Assembly (NCBI RefSeq): GCF_000832985.1
Contig: NZ_CP009920.1
Location: 2,722,501-2,786,500, forward strand
DNA: 64,000 nucleotides
Reading direction: 5' to 3'
DNA from: Priestia megaterium NBRC 15308 = ATCC 14581
GTDB taxonomy: Bacteria > Bacillota > Bacilli > Bacillales > Bacillaceae_H
How positions within the stretch are numbered: the stretch's first letter is position 1; each line of letters begins with the position of its first letter. The translations under genes were made by a program, and so were the position numbers. Under the pieces are notes generated by a model. It saw only the letters and a program-made list of their open reading frames with translations. It searched no databases and was not told the origin of the DNA. Below, one piece after another: positions 10,489-20,115 of the stretch.

Positions 10489-10643
10489 GCTACTAAGATG
10501 TAAGTAGAGGGATCATTACTAGAAAAGCACCGAATGATCATTAAGACGTGCTTGGCGTCGTTTTGAGGAGGGGAATGCGCTACTAAGATTCAAGCGACTT
10601 GCTGATTAATCGTTGTTAGTAAGCATCTTATAGCGCGGGTGAC
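10489..10643 (+). promoter_or_regulatory. Structured 5' leader of the FabG-like gene
   Basis: The 11-mer GCTACTAAGAT occurs twice, at 10489-10499 and 10579-10589. Both copies can pair with ATCTTATAGC at 10625-10634; the second copy forms a longer helix (GCGCTA, one bulged C, TAAGAT against ATCTTATAGCGC), which ends at 10636, directly before the GGGTGA ribosome site and the ATG at 10644. A second hairpin (GATCATT/AATGATC, about 10512-10541) lies between. A strong GAGGAGGGG at 10565-10573 precedes a 3-codon frame ATG CGC TAC TAA. The arrangement looks like an attenuator or translational switch. That function is inference; no known riboswitch family was recognised. Confidence 0.45.
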
Positions 10644-11384
10644 ATGAGATTAAAAGATAAAGTGGCAATTATTACGGGTGCAGCAAATGGATTAGGGTTC
10701 GAAGCTTCTCGAATATTCGCACAAGAGGGTGCAAAGGTCGCTATGGTTGACTACGATGCAAAAACTGGAGAAGAACGAGCAGCTCAGCTAAAAGAAGAAG
10801 GCGGAGATGTAGCATTTTTTCAAGTGAACGTAGCGGATCGAGACAGTGTAGATGCAATGGTAGAAGAAGTAGTGAAACACTACTCTAAAATAGATATTTT
10901 AATTAACAATGCAGGTATCACCAGAGATGGAATGCTAACCAAATTATCAGTTGAAAATTTTCAAGCAGTAATCAACGTAAACCTTACAGGCGTTTTTCAC
11001 TGTACACAAGCAGTGGTACCGCATATGATTGCTCAAGGTAAAGGGAAAATTATTAGCACATCTTCGGTATCTGGCGTATATGGAAATGTTGGTCAAACAA
11101 ACTATGCGGCGACAAAGGCAGGCGTAGTAGGAATGACAAAAACATGGGCTAAAGAGCTTGGACGAAAAGGGATTAATGTAAACGCTGTAGCTCCCGGGTT
11201 TATTGAGACAGATATGGTGAAGGCGATGCCAGACAAAATCATTGATCAAATGAAATCCACTATTCCTTTACAAAGATTAGGTCAGCCTTCTGACATTGGT
11301 TATGCTTATCTGTATTTAGCATCTGATGAGTCCAACTATATTAACGGTACAACACTTCATGTAGATGGTGGAATCATGATGTAA
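10644..11384 (+). CDS. SDR-family 3-oxoacyl-ACP reductase-like (FabG-type) oxidoreductase
   Basis: A 246-residue classical short-chain dehydrogenase. It shows the Rossmann motif GAANGLG (residues 12-18), NNAG at about 89-92, the catalytic Ser in STSSVSG, YAATK (Tyr-x-x-x-Lys) near 153-157 and the VNAVAPGFIETDM segment typical of FabG and acetoacetyl-CoA reductases. Residues and length fit reduction of 3-oxoacyl thioesters with NAD(P)H. It is a single gene rather than part of a fab operon, so acetoacetyl-CoA reductase or another substrate is possible. It follows an unusually structured leader and has only a GGGTGA ribosome site. Confidence 0.85.
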   Translation: MRLKDKVAIITGAANGLGFEASRIFAQEGAKVAMVDYDAKTGEERAAQLKEEGGDVAFFQVNVADRDSVDAMVEEVVKHYSKIDILINNAGITRDGMLTKLSVENFQAVINVNLTGVFHCTQAVVPHMIAQGKGKIISTSSVSGVYGNVGQTNYAATKAGVVGMTKTWAKELGRKGINVNAVAPGFIETDMVKAMPDKIIDQMKSTIPLQRLGQPSDIGYAYLYLASDESNYINGTTLHVDGGIMM

Positions 11385-11408
11385 AAGTAGAAAATAATTC
11401 GCTTTTCT

Positions 11409-11450
11409 AAAACTTTTCAGCGGTCTTTTGACTACTGAAAAGTTTTTTTG
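11409..11450 (+). terminator. Terminator after the FabG-like gene
   Basis: AAACTTTTCAG pairs with CTGAAAAGTTT across a 14-nt loop, followed by T7. Confidence 0.88.
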
Positions 11451-11646
11451 TTGCATCCAGCATTTCACATATCGGCAAAGTGGAATTTTGTCTGCAAGTT
11501 CAGTAAAATAATAAGGAGAGAGATAGAGAGATTTAGATGATGATCACTATAAAATTTTGACGACTGCGTCACGTGTTTACGTGGCGTTTATCCATTTTGT
11601 ACTTAAACAAATGAAAACATAGAGAAAAAAATGAAGGGGTGAAAAC

Positions 11647-14600
11647 GTGGGGCTACAGTTTTTATTAGGACGTTCAGGAAGCGGGAAAACGGAATATCTT
11701 TTAAATAGCATGCGCCAAGAGCTGTTAAATGCTCCGCTTGGGCATCCACTTATTTATATTGTACCTGAACAGATGACATTTCAGTCGGAGTATGCGCTTG
11801 TTCAAACACCTGGGTTAGAAGGCATGATGCGTGCTCAAGTTTATAGTTTTACACGTCTTGCATGGCGTATCCTGCAAGAAGTGGGAGGTATTAGCCGCTA
11901 TCATGTGGATCAAACAGGTATTCATATGATGCTTAAAAAAATTATCGAACATCAAAAAGAAGAGCTTCGACTGTTTGCGAATTCTTCAGAACAAGCAGGG
12001 TTTATTGAAGAACTAGAAAAAATGGTTAAAGAATTTAAACAGTACACAGTAGATGCCCCGTCTCTCGAAGAGATGAAGAAAAAGCTTCAAGCAGAAGATG
12101 AGAAAGTTCTTGCTGATAAATTACATGATTTACATCTCATTTACGGAGAATTAGAAAAACAGCTGATGACGAAATATGTAGATGGGGAAGATTATTTGAA
12201 GCTGCTGAGTGAAAAAGTAGCGTCTTCTGCCTACCTTACTCAAGCAACAATTTATGTGGATGGATTTCATCACTATACTCCTCAAGAATTAACCGTATTA
12301 GTAGAGCTGATGAAAGTTTGTAGAGAAGTAAAAATAGCGGTGACTTCTGATTATTCATATCAAGATTTTATTCCAAATGACTTGCACTTGTTTCGATTAA
12401 CGAGCGAAACGTACCAAGAACTAATGGGCCTTGCGGCTGAAAACGGGATAGAGATTCAAGAGCCAATCGTATTTAACGAACAAAAAAGACATCAAAACAG
12501 TCCAGAGCTTGCCTATTTAGAACGATATTATGATGAACGGCCAACGCCGGAATTTCAGTCAGAGCCCGAGAACATTCAGCTTCTGCCGGCTGTTAGCCGA
12601 AGAGCAGAAGTTGAAGGGATTGCAAGAGAAGTGCTTTCACTTGTGCGCGATCGCGGCTATCGCTATCGTGATATTGCCTTGATTGTTAGAAATGCAGAAG
12701 ACTACCATGACTTGCTTCAAACCATTTTTCAAGATTATGAAATTCCGTACTTTATTGACCAAAAGCGAGCGATGTTTCACCATCCACTCGTTGAATTTAT
12801 TCGCTCAGTCTTAGAAGTGGTAAGCGGGTCATGGCGATATGAAACCATCTTTCGAGCAGTGAAAACAGATCTTTTATTTCCTTTGTCATCTGATGTGCAC
12901 CAGCTTCGCGAAGAGATGGATGAATTAGAAAACTATGTACTTGCTTACGGTATTCAAGGATCTAAGTGGACGAGCAAGGAACCATTTACCTACAGAAAAT
13001 ATCGTTCACTTGAAGACATGAACCTTGGGAAAACGGACGAAGAGCTTGCTTTTGAGCAAAAAATAAATGAATTAAAAAATATGATTGTTCCTCCTATTTA
13101 TTCGCTTCAGCAAAAATTAAAACAAGGGAAAATAGGAAAAGAAAAAGCAGAAGCGCTCTATCGTTTTTTAACGAATTTAGATATTCCACAAAAGATAGAA
13201 GCGCTGCGCAATCGATGTGAAGAAGAAGGAAAGCTTCAGGAAGCCAGAGAGCACGAGCAGGTATGGAAAGCAATTCTTCACTTATTTGATCAGTTTGTTG
13301 AAATGATGGGAGAAGAGAAAGTATCGATTTCTTTGTTCGCAGATCTATTTGAGACAGGGCTTGACAGCATGCAGTTTGCACTTGTTCCGCCTGCACTGGA
13401 TCAAGTGGTTGTGGCAAGTTTTGAGCGTTCGCGTTTATCCGATATCAAAGCAAGCTTTGTGTTAGGTGTAAATGACGGTGTGATTCCAGCTAAACCAAAA
13501 AGCGATGGCCTGTTATCTGAGAAGGAGAGAGAGCAGCTGCTTGAATCAGGTTTATTACTTGCGCCAACCGGAAAACAAAAGCTGTTTGACGAACAATTTC
13601 TCATTTATTTAGCACTTTCCAGCTCTTCGGAAAAACTTTATGTTTCGTATCCTCTTGCCAATGAGGAAGGGAAGACCCTGCTGCCTTCACTCGTTATTAA
13701 TCGAGTAAAAGAGCTATTTCCGCTCCTGCAGGAAAAGCTGTTAATGACGGAACCTACAGATTTAGAAGAAGAAAAGCAAGTTGATTATATCACAAATCCT
13801 TTAACGAGCATCGCGCATTTAGCCAGCCAGCTGCAAGGATGGAAACGCCATTATCCGATGAGTTCCACTTGGTGGGATGTGTATAATTTTTATGTGGAAA
13901 ATCCAGATTGGAACTCATACAGTGGGAAAGTACTAAGCAGCTTATTTTATAAAAATGAAGCAAAACGGTTAACAAAGAAAACGAGTCAGCGTCTGTATGG
14001 AAAGCATATTCAAGCAAGCGTATCAAGAATGGAAAAATTTGAAGCCTGTCCATATGCGCATTTTGCTTCTCACGGGCTCAAGCTTAAAGAACGAAAAGTT
14101 TTCAAATTGGCGGCTCCTGACATAGGCGAGTTATTTCACGCGGCGTTGAAAATGATTTCAGACGAACTTCGCGGCGGTCAAAAAGAATGGAAGAACTTAA
14201 CGAGAAAAGACTGTCAGCAGCTTTCTACGGCTGCAGTGCATGAACTTGCTCCGCGCTTGCAAAATGAGATTTTATTGAGCTCGAATCGCCACCACTATTT
14301 AACACATAAGCTGCAGCAAATTATTGAACGTGCGTCGCTTGTGTTAAGTGAGCACGCTAAGATGAGCGGCTTTGTTCCTGTTGGATTGGAGCTTGGATTT
14401 GGACCTAGTGCAGAGCTGCCTTCTATGCAGTTCACACTGCCAAATGGCCATACGATGGAACTCGTTGGACGAATTGACAGGGTAGATAAAGCGGAAAGCT
14501 CAAAAGGACTTTTACTGCGTATTGTCGACTATAAATCAAGCGATAAAGCATTAAACCTAGTGGAAGTGTACTACGGTTTATCTCTTCAAATTTTAGCTTA

Positions 14601-15147
14601 CTTAGACATAGTTGTGACGTATGCTGAACAGCTTCTTCATGATAATAGAGGAGCATTGCCTGCTGGCGTTCTTTATTTCCACGTTCATAATCCAATGATC
14701 AACAGTACTAAAGCATTACAGCCTGATCAAATTGAAGCTGAAATCTTTAAGAAGTTTAAAATGAAAGGACTGCTTTTAGGAGACGAGGAAGCAGTAAGGT
14801 TAATGGACGAAACGTTAGAATCAGGACACTCACAGGTTATATCAGCTGGCATTAAAAAGACAGGGGGCTTTTATTCCAATTCTTCGGTTGCGAGCGAAGA
14901 AGATTTTACACATCTCCGTCAGTATGTGCGAGGTAAATTTGTGGAGGCAGGTACAGAGATTACAAATGGGAAAATTGATATTTCGCCTTATAAACTAAAA
15001 GATAAAACACCATGTGCGTTTTGTGAATACCGCTCAATTTGTCAGTTCGATGAATCAATGGAAAACAACGAATATCGTCAGCTTAGTACAGAGAGTCAAA
15101 GTGTTATTTTAGATAAAATTCGAGAGGAGGCCAAACGAGATGAGTGA
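11647..15147 (+). CDS. addB: ATP-dependent helicase/nuclease subunit B
   Basis: AddB, 1166 residues, forms with AddA the helicase-nuclease that resects double-strand breaks for RecA loading. It has a Walker A motif GRSGSGKTEYLL near residues 8-19 and a C-terminal RecB-type nuclease region with GRIDRVD and IVDYKSS (about residues 940-965). The four Fe-S cysteines C801, C1123, C1126 and C1132 are present in the spacing Cx(n)CxxCx5C known for AddB. The start is GTG at 11647 after AAGGGGTG; the length matches B. subtilis AddB. It is the first gene of the repair block and overlaps addA by 8 nt, which suggests translational coupling. Confidence 0.97.
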   Translation: MGLQFLLGRSGSGKTEYLLNSMRQELLNAPLGHPLIYIVPEQMTFQSEYALVQTPGLEGMMRAQVYSFTRLAWRILQEVGGISRYHVDQTGIHMMLKKIIEHQKEELRLFANSSEQAGFIEELEKMVKEFKQYTVDAPSLEEMKKKLQAEDEKVLADKLHDLHLIYGELEKQLMTKYVDGEDYLKLLSEKVASSAYLTQATIYVDGFHHYTPQELTVLVELMKVCREVKIAVTSDYSYQDFIPNDLHLFRLTSETYQELMGLAAENGIEIQEPIVFNEQKRHQNSPELAYLERYYDERPTPEFQSEPENIQLLPAVSRRAEVEGIAREVLSLVRDRGYRYRDIALIVRNAEDYHDLLQTIFQDYEIPYFIDQKRAMFHHPLVEFIRSVLEVVSGSWRYETIFRAVKTDLLFPLSSDVHQLREEMDELENYVLAYGIQGSKWTSKEPFTYRKYRSLEDMNLGKTDEELAFEQKINELKNMIVPPIYSLQQKLKQGKIGKEKAEALYRFLTNLDIPQKIEALRNRCEEEGKLQEAREHEQVWKAILHLFDQFVEMMGEEKVSISLFADLFETGLDSMQFALVPPALDQVVVASFERSRLSDIKASFVLGVNDGVIPAKPKSDGLLSEKEREQLLESGLLLAPTGKQKLFDEQFLIYLALSSSSEKLYVSYPLANEEGKTLLPSLVINRVKELFPLLQEKLLMTEPTDLEEEKQVDYITNPLTSIAHLASQLQGWKRHYPMSSTWWDVYNFYVENPDWNSYSGKVLSSLFYKNEAKRLTKKTSQRLYGKHIQASVSRMEKFEACPYAHFASHGLKLKERKVFKLAAPDIGELFHAALKMISDELRGGQKEWKNLTRKDCQQLSTAAVHELAPRLQNEILLSSNRHHYLTHKLQQIIERASLVLSEHAKMSGFVPVGLELGFGPSAELPSMQFTLPNGHTMELVGRIDRVDKAESSKGLLLRIVDYKSSDKALNLVEVYYGLSLQILAYLDIVVTYAEQLLHDNRGALPAGVLYFHVHNPMINSTKALQPDQIEAEIFKKFKMKGLLLGDEEAVRLMDETLESGHSQVISAGIKKTGGFYSNSSVASEEDFTHLRQYVRGKFVEAGTEITNGKIDISPYKLKDKTPCAFCEYRSICQFDESMENNEYRQLSTESQSVILDKIREEAKRDE

Positions 15148-18100
15148 AGATATACACGTAAAACCGGCCGACTCCCAGTGGACGGATGATCAGTGGAACG
15201 CCATTGTTTCATCCGGTCAAGATATATTAGTAGCCGCGGCGGCTGGCTCAGGAAAAACAGCGGTTTTAGTTGAACGTATTATTAAAAAGATTACGATGGG
15301 TGATGAGCCAATCGATGTTGATAGATTACTCGTTGCTACGTTCACAAATGCTTCTGCAGCCGAAATGAGAAATCGAATTGGAGAAGCATTGGAAAAAGAG
15401 TTAAAAAAGAATCCATCTTCTTTGCACTTGCGCAGACAGCTTAATTTATTAAACCGTGCGTCGATTTCTACGCTCCATTCTTTTTGTTTAGAAGTCATTC
15501 GAACGTATTATTATTTGATCGATGTAGACCCTGGTTTTCGGATTGCAGATGATACGGAAGCGGATCTTCTGCGTGAAGAAGTATTAGAAGAATTGTTTGA
15601 AGAACAGTACAGTATTGAACAGAACGAGCGATTCTTTGATTTAATTGATCGTTATACAAGTGACAGAAATGACTTAGATATTCAGCTTATGGTAAGAAAG
15701 CTGTATGACTTTGCAAGATCTAACCCTGACCCAAACGGCTGGCTTGAAATGATCGTGAGTCAATATGATGTGACAGAAGAATCTTCTATTGATTCACTTC
15801 CGTTTCTATCTTTTCTTTTACAAGAAGTAACAACGCAGCTGATGGGCATTGAGTCGATTTTAAAACAGGGCTTAGAGTTAACAAAGCTGCCAGGAGGGCC
15901 TGCTCCTCGCGCCGTTAATGCAGAGGAAGACCTGGCTCAAATTCATCGGCTGATCAGCGCTTCTAAGCATTCTTTTGCTGATTTGCATGAGGAAATGCAG
16001 AATTTGAATTTTACTCGTTTAAAGCCATGTAAAGGAGAAGCATACGACTCGCAGCTTTTAGATGATTTCGGAGAGCTTCGCAAAAAAGCTAAAACAAGTC
16101 TTGAAAAACTTCATGCTGATTTGTTTTCTAGGCCTTTGCACGGCTACATGGCTGATTTTGAGAAAATGAAACCCGTTATTGAAACGCTAATCTTTTTAGT
16201 TCAGCGCTTCGGTGAACGATATGAAAATATGAAAAAAGAGAAAGGGTTAGTGGACTTTTCTGATTTAGAACATTATTGCCTGCAAATCTTGAGTGTAAAA
16301 GAAGATGGAGTGCTTAAGCCTTCGTCCATTGCCCAAAAATATCGTACTCAGTTTGAAGAGGTGCTTGTTGACGAATATCAAGATACAAATATGGTTCAAG
16401 AAACACTGATTAAATTAGTGACGAGAGATAGTGAAGAACAAGGGAATTTATTTATGGTTGGAGATGTAAAACAATCCATTTACCGCTTTCGTTTAGCGGA
16501 GCCATTTTTGTTTTTAACAAAGTACAAGCGCTTTACACAAGATGGTCGCCAGTTCGGAAAACGTATCGATTTGAATAAAAACTTCCGTAGTCGTTCTCAA
16601 GTGCTTGATGCTACAAACTTCATTTTTAATCAGCTGATGGATGAAGAAGTAGGAGAAATTGCATATGACGATGATGCTTCTTTAAAATTAGGAGCATCGT
16701 ATCCAAAAGTGGAAGGAATGGAAACGGAGCTTCTGCTCATTGCAAAAGAAAATGCAGAAGAAGGAGGGGAAGAAGAATCGGATTCTTCTCTCGTGGCTTT
16801 TTCAGAAGCAGAGCTTGAAACGGCTCAGTTAGAGGCAAGAGCAATGGCGCGTAAAATTAAAGAACTCGTTCAAAACCGCTTTCAAATATATGATCGCAAG
16901 CTCGATATCATGAGAAATGTGACGTATCGTGACTTTGTTATTTTGCTTCGTTCCATGCCTTGGGCTGCGCAGATTATGGATGAATTTAAGCAAGAAGGCG
17001 TGCCCATTTATGCCGATTTATCAACAGGTTATTTTGATGCTACTGAAGTGATGATTATGATGTCTTTATTAAAAGTAGTAGATAACCCACATCAAGACAT
17101 TCCGTTAGCTTCTGTTCTTCGCTCACCGGTAGTAGGGCTTTCAGATGAAGAGTTAGCTACACTGAGAGCAGAGCAAAAGAAAGGAACGTATTACGATGCG
17201 TTAAAAACGTACTTAGCGGTTTCAGATGATGAAGAACTTCGCGATAAAGTAAAGTATTTCTATGAGCAGTTAAAAGCATGGAGAACACAAGCTAGACAAA
17301 GCTCTTTGTCAGAACTGGTATGGCAAATTTACCGCGATACGGGTTTCTTTGAATTTGTTGGCGGACTTCCTGGCGGGAAACAGCGTCAAGCCAATTTACG
17401 TGCTCTTTACGATCGCGCTCGCCAGTACGAGGCAACTTCATTTAGAGGTCTGTTTCGATTTTTACGCTTTATTGAACGCATGCAGGACCGAGGGAACGAT
17501 TTAGGAGCTGCTCGAGCACTGGGAGAACAAGAAGATGTGGTGCGTTTGATGACGATCCACAGCAGTAAAGGTCTTGAGTTTCCTGTTGTTTTTGTAGCTG
17601 GTCTTGCTCGTCAGTTTAACTTAATGGACTTGAATAAAGCATATTTACTCGATAAAGAACTAGGTTTTGGATCTAAATATATTGATCCAAAACTGCGTAT
17701 TACGTACCCTACTCTTCTTCAGCAGACCATGAAGAAAAAAATGAAAAAAGAAAGCATGGCAGAGGAAATGCGGGTATTATACGTAGCTTTGACGCGTGCG
17801 AAAGAAAAACTTATTTTAGTTGGAACAGTAAAAGATGCAACAGAAAAGCTCAGACAATGGAGCTCCGTTATGGCACATGAAGATTGGACGCTTCCAGCTC
17901 ACGTGAGAAGAGATGCAAAATGTTATTTAGACTGGATTGGACCTTCTTTAATTCGTCACCAAAATGTTAGTCATATGGTTGAAGGAGAGGTCCAGCCGGC
18001 TGAGATGATTCATCAGCATGCTTCAAGATGGAAACTTTCAACGTTATTAGCAGGTGATTTAGCCGAACAGCCTCTTGAAGAGCAGCAGCATCATGAAGAG

Positions 18101-18877
18101 CTTTTAAACGCTCTTCAAAAGCATGAGCTAGTTTCAGAATCGAGCGATTATAAAGACGAAGTGTATAGACGCTTAAATTGGTCTTATGATTATCGTGTAG
18201 CTTCCGTTCATCGTTCGAAGCAATCTGTTTCTGAACTAAAAAGGCAGCAGCAGCTGACGGACGCAGGTGGAAGCGACGATCTCGTTCGGGGATCTAAAGC
18301 ACCTCTTGAAAATCGTCCGCTGTTTCTTCAAGAGAAATCTCTGACAGGAGCTGAAAGAGGAACAGCTACACATGCCGTTATGCAGCAGCTTCCATTAAAT
18401 AAAGCTTATACCCTTGAAATGGTTCAAGACTTTATTCAATCAATGGTTACCAAAGAATTATTGACGCAAGAACAAGCGGATGCTGTTGATGCAAATGATG
18501 TAGCAGACTTTTTAGACAGTGACATTGCACAAGGTATTCGAACGGCTCGCACGGTTTATAGAGAGATGCCTTTTAGTTTAGGTGTCTCCGCTAAAGAAAT
18601 CTATGATCATTGGGAGCAGGAAGACGAAACAATTTTAGTGCAAGGTATTATTGATTGTTTGTATGAAACGGAAGAAGGCCTCGTTTTACTTGATTTTAAA
18701 ACCGATAACATTTCAGATCGTTTTCAAGGGGATTTTGAACGAGCAAAACCATTTCTAATTGACAGATACCGCATTCAGTTAGAGCTTTACGCAAAGGCCA
18801 TTGAGCGGATTGTAAAACAACCTGTGCAGCATCGCTATCTGTACTTTTTAGATGGTGGATATGCTGTTGAAATATAA
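15140..18877 (+). CDS. addA: ATP-dependent helicase/nuclease subunit A
   Basis: AddA, 1245 residues, is the UvrD-like motor and nuclease subunit of AddAB. Motifs seen are Walker A AAAGSGKTAVL (about residues 32-42), VDEYQDTN (motif II, near 412), VGDVKQSIYRFR (motif III), the LMTIHSSKGLEFPVVFV motif near 806, ALTRAKEKL (motif VI), and the C-terminal nuclease core with GIIDCLY and LLDFKTD (about 1165-1190). The ATG sits inside the addB end in an ATGAGTGA overlap and is preceded by GAGAGGAGG. A hairpin follows before sbcD. Confidence 0.97.
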   Translation: MSEDIHVKPADSQWTDDQWNAIVSSGQDILVAAAAGSGKTAVLVERIIKKITMGDEPIDVDRLLVATFTNASAAEMRNRIGEALEKELKKNPSSLHLRRQLNLLNRASISTLHSFCLEVIRTYYYLIDVDPGFRIADDTEADLLREEVLEELFEEQYSIEQNERFFDLIDRYTSDRNDLDIQLMVRKLYDFARSNPDPNGWLEMIVSQYDVTEESSIDSLPFLSFLLQEVTTQLMGIESILKQGLELTKLPGGPAPRAVNAEEDLAQIHRLISASKHSFADLHEEMQNLNFTRLKPCKGEAYDSQLLDDFGELRKKAKTSLEKLHADLFSRPLHGYMADFEKMKPVIETLIFLVQRFGERYENMKKEKGLVDFSDLEHYCLQILSVKEDGVLKPSSIAQKYRTQFEEVLVDEYQDTNMVQETLIKLVTRDSEEQGNLFMVGDVKQSIYRFRLAEPFLFLTKYKRFTQDGRQFGKRIDLNKNFRSRSQVLDATNFIFNQLMDEEVGEIAYDDDASLKLGASYPKVEGMETELLLIAKENAEEGGEEESDSSLVAFSEAELETAQLEARAMARKIKELVQNRFQIYDRKLDIMRNVTYRDFVILLRSMPWAAQIMDEFKQEGVPIYADLSTGYFDATEVMIMMSLLKVVDNPHQDIPLASVLRSPVVGLSDEELATLRAEQKKGTYYDALKTYLAVSDDEELRDKVKYFYEQLKAWRTQARQSSLSELVWQIYRDTGFFEFVGGLPGGKQRQANLRALYDRARQYEATSFRGLFRFLRFIERMQDRGNDLGAARALGEQEDVVRLMTIHSSKGLEFPVVFVAGLARQFNLMDLNKAYLLDKELGFGSKYIDPKLRITYPTLLQQTMKKKMKKESMAEEMRVLYVALTRAKEKLILVGTVKDATEKLRQWSSVMAHEDWTLPAHVRRDAKCYLDWIGPSLIRHQNVSHMVEGEVQPAEMIHQHASRWKLSTLLAGDLAEQPLEEQQHHEELLNALQKHELVSESSDYKDEVYRRLNWSYDYRVASVHRSKQSVSELKRQQQLTDAGGSDDLVRGSKAPLENRPLFLQEKSLTGAERGTATHAVMQQLPLNKAYTLEMVQDFIQSMVTKELLTQEQADAVDANDVADFLDSDIAQGIRTARTVYREMPFSLGVSAKEIYDHWEQEDETILVQGIIDCLYETEEGLVLLDFKTDNISDRFQGDFERAKPFLIDRYRIQLELYAKAIERIVKQPVQHRYLYFLDGGYAVEI

Positions 18878-18910
18878 AAAAAGAAGAAGGCGATAGTCTT
18901 CTTCTTTTTC
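18876..18910 (+). terminator. Hairpin between addA and sbcD
   Basis: AAAAAGAAGAAG pairs with CTTCTTCTTTTT around GCGATAGT directly after the addA stop. It resembles a rho-independent terminator, so sbcD may be transcribed by partial read-through. Confidence 0.7.
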
Positions 18911-18930
18911 ACCAATAAGGAGAGAGTGAC

Positions 18931-20115
18931 ATGCGTTTATTACATACAGCGGATTGGCATTTGGGGCGAACGTTAGAAGGTCGAAGCCGCCTGGCTGAGC
19001 AAGCACAGTTTTTAGATGAACTGGCAGACATTGTGGAAGAAGAAAAGATAGATGCTATTCTTATGGCGGGAGATGCCTTTGATACGGTTAACCCTCCAGC
19101 AGCGGCAGAGCAGCTTTTTTACGAAAGTATGTCTAGGTTGAGCAACAATGGAAAACGTCCGATTATTGTTATTGCAGGTAATCATGATAACCCAGATCGG
19201 CTGTCGGCGGCTTCTCCATTAGCTGTTCATCAAAATATTACGCTTCTTGGTTTGCCTACTACCGATGTAGAGAGCATTTACATTCCTACATCAGATGAAA
19301 TGTTAAAGGTTGCGGCTCTTCCTTACCCATCTGAATCAAGGTTAAAGGAACTGTTAGCAGAAGAAAATGATGAGCTGGCTCTTCGAAACTCATATGATGC
19401 CAGAGTAAAAGGTATTTTCGACAAAATGAGTGAGCAGTTCACCACAGATAGCGTTAATATTGCCATGAGTCATATTTACGTAGCAGGCGGAAGTTCAACG
19501 GACTCAGAACGTCCAATTGAAGTAGGAGGAGCTTATACGGTGGCGGCAACTAGTTTACCTGCTAATGCTCAATATGTAGCATTAGGACATTTGCATCGCC
19601 CGCAAATGATCAATCGCGCCAGCACCTTTGCAAGATATTCCGGTTCACCTCTTGCCTATAGTTTTTCAGAGTCAGGCTATGCAAAGTCCGTTACCATTTT
19701 AGATGCTAAGCCAGGAAAAGAGATCGAGATGACTGAAATTCCATTATCCAGCGGAAAGCCTTTGACACGTTGGAAAGCGAAAAACGGATTGTCAGAAGTA
19801 TATACGTGGCTTGATGAGCAAAAAGATACGCAGGCATGGGTTGATTTAGAAGTTCACGTAGAAGATGCACTTTCACTAGAAGAAATCCATCGCCTTCGCA
19901 AGCTTCATCCAGGCTTTATTCATATCCGTCCGGTATTCAAAGCAGAAGAACTAGCGCTTGAAACAAGTTCACAGCGCGAAGTGCCGATCGAAGAACTGTT
20001 TACAAAGTTCTACAGCAGGCAAACCGGCGGAGGGGCACCTGATACTGAATTAGTCAAACTGTTTTTAACCTTGATTAACGATGAAGAAGTATCGGAAAAG
20101 GAGGATGAAAAATGA
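18931..20115 (+). CDS. sbcD: DNA double-strand break nuclease subunit SbcD
   Basis: A 394-residue Mre11-type metallophosphoesterase. The metal-binding motifs appear in order: TADWHLG (residues 6-12), AGDAFD (46-51), AGNHDNPDR (near 83-91), MSHIYVAGG and LGHLHRPQ. With SbcC it cleaves hairpins and protein-blocked DNA ends. AAGGAGAGAG precedes the ATG. It overlaps sbcC by 4 nt (ATGA). Confidence 0.96.
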   Translation: MRLLHTADWHLGRTLEGRSRLAEQAQFLDELADIVEEEKIDAILMAGDAFDTVNPPAAAEQLFYESMSRLSNNGKRPIIVIAGNHDNPDRLSAASPLAVHQNITLLGLPTTDVESIYIPTSDEMLKVAALPYPSESRLKELLAEENDELALRNSYDARVKGIFDKMSEQFTTDSVNIAMSHIYVAGGSSTDSERPIEVGGAYTVAATSLPANAQYVALGHLHRPQMINRASTFARYSGSPLAYSFSESGYAKSVTILDAKPGKEIEMTEIPLSSGKPLTRWKAKNGLSEVYTWLDEQKDTQAWVDLEVHVEDALSLEEIHRLRKLHPGFIHIRPVFKAEELALETSSQREVPIEELFTKFYSRQTGGGAPDTELVKLFLTLINDEEVSEKEDEK

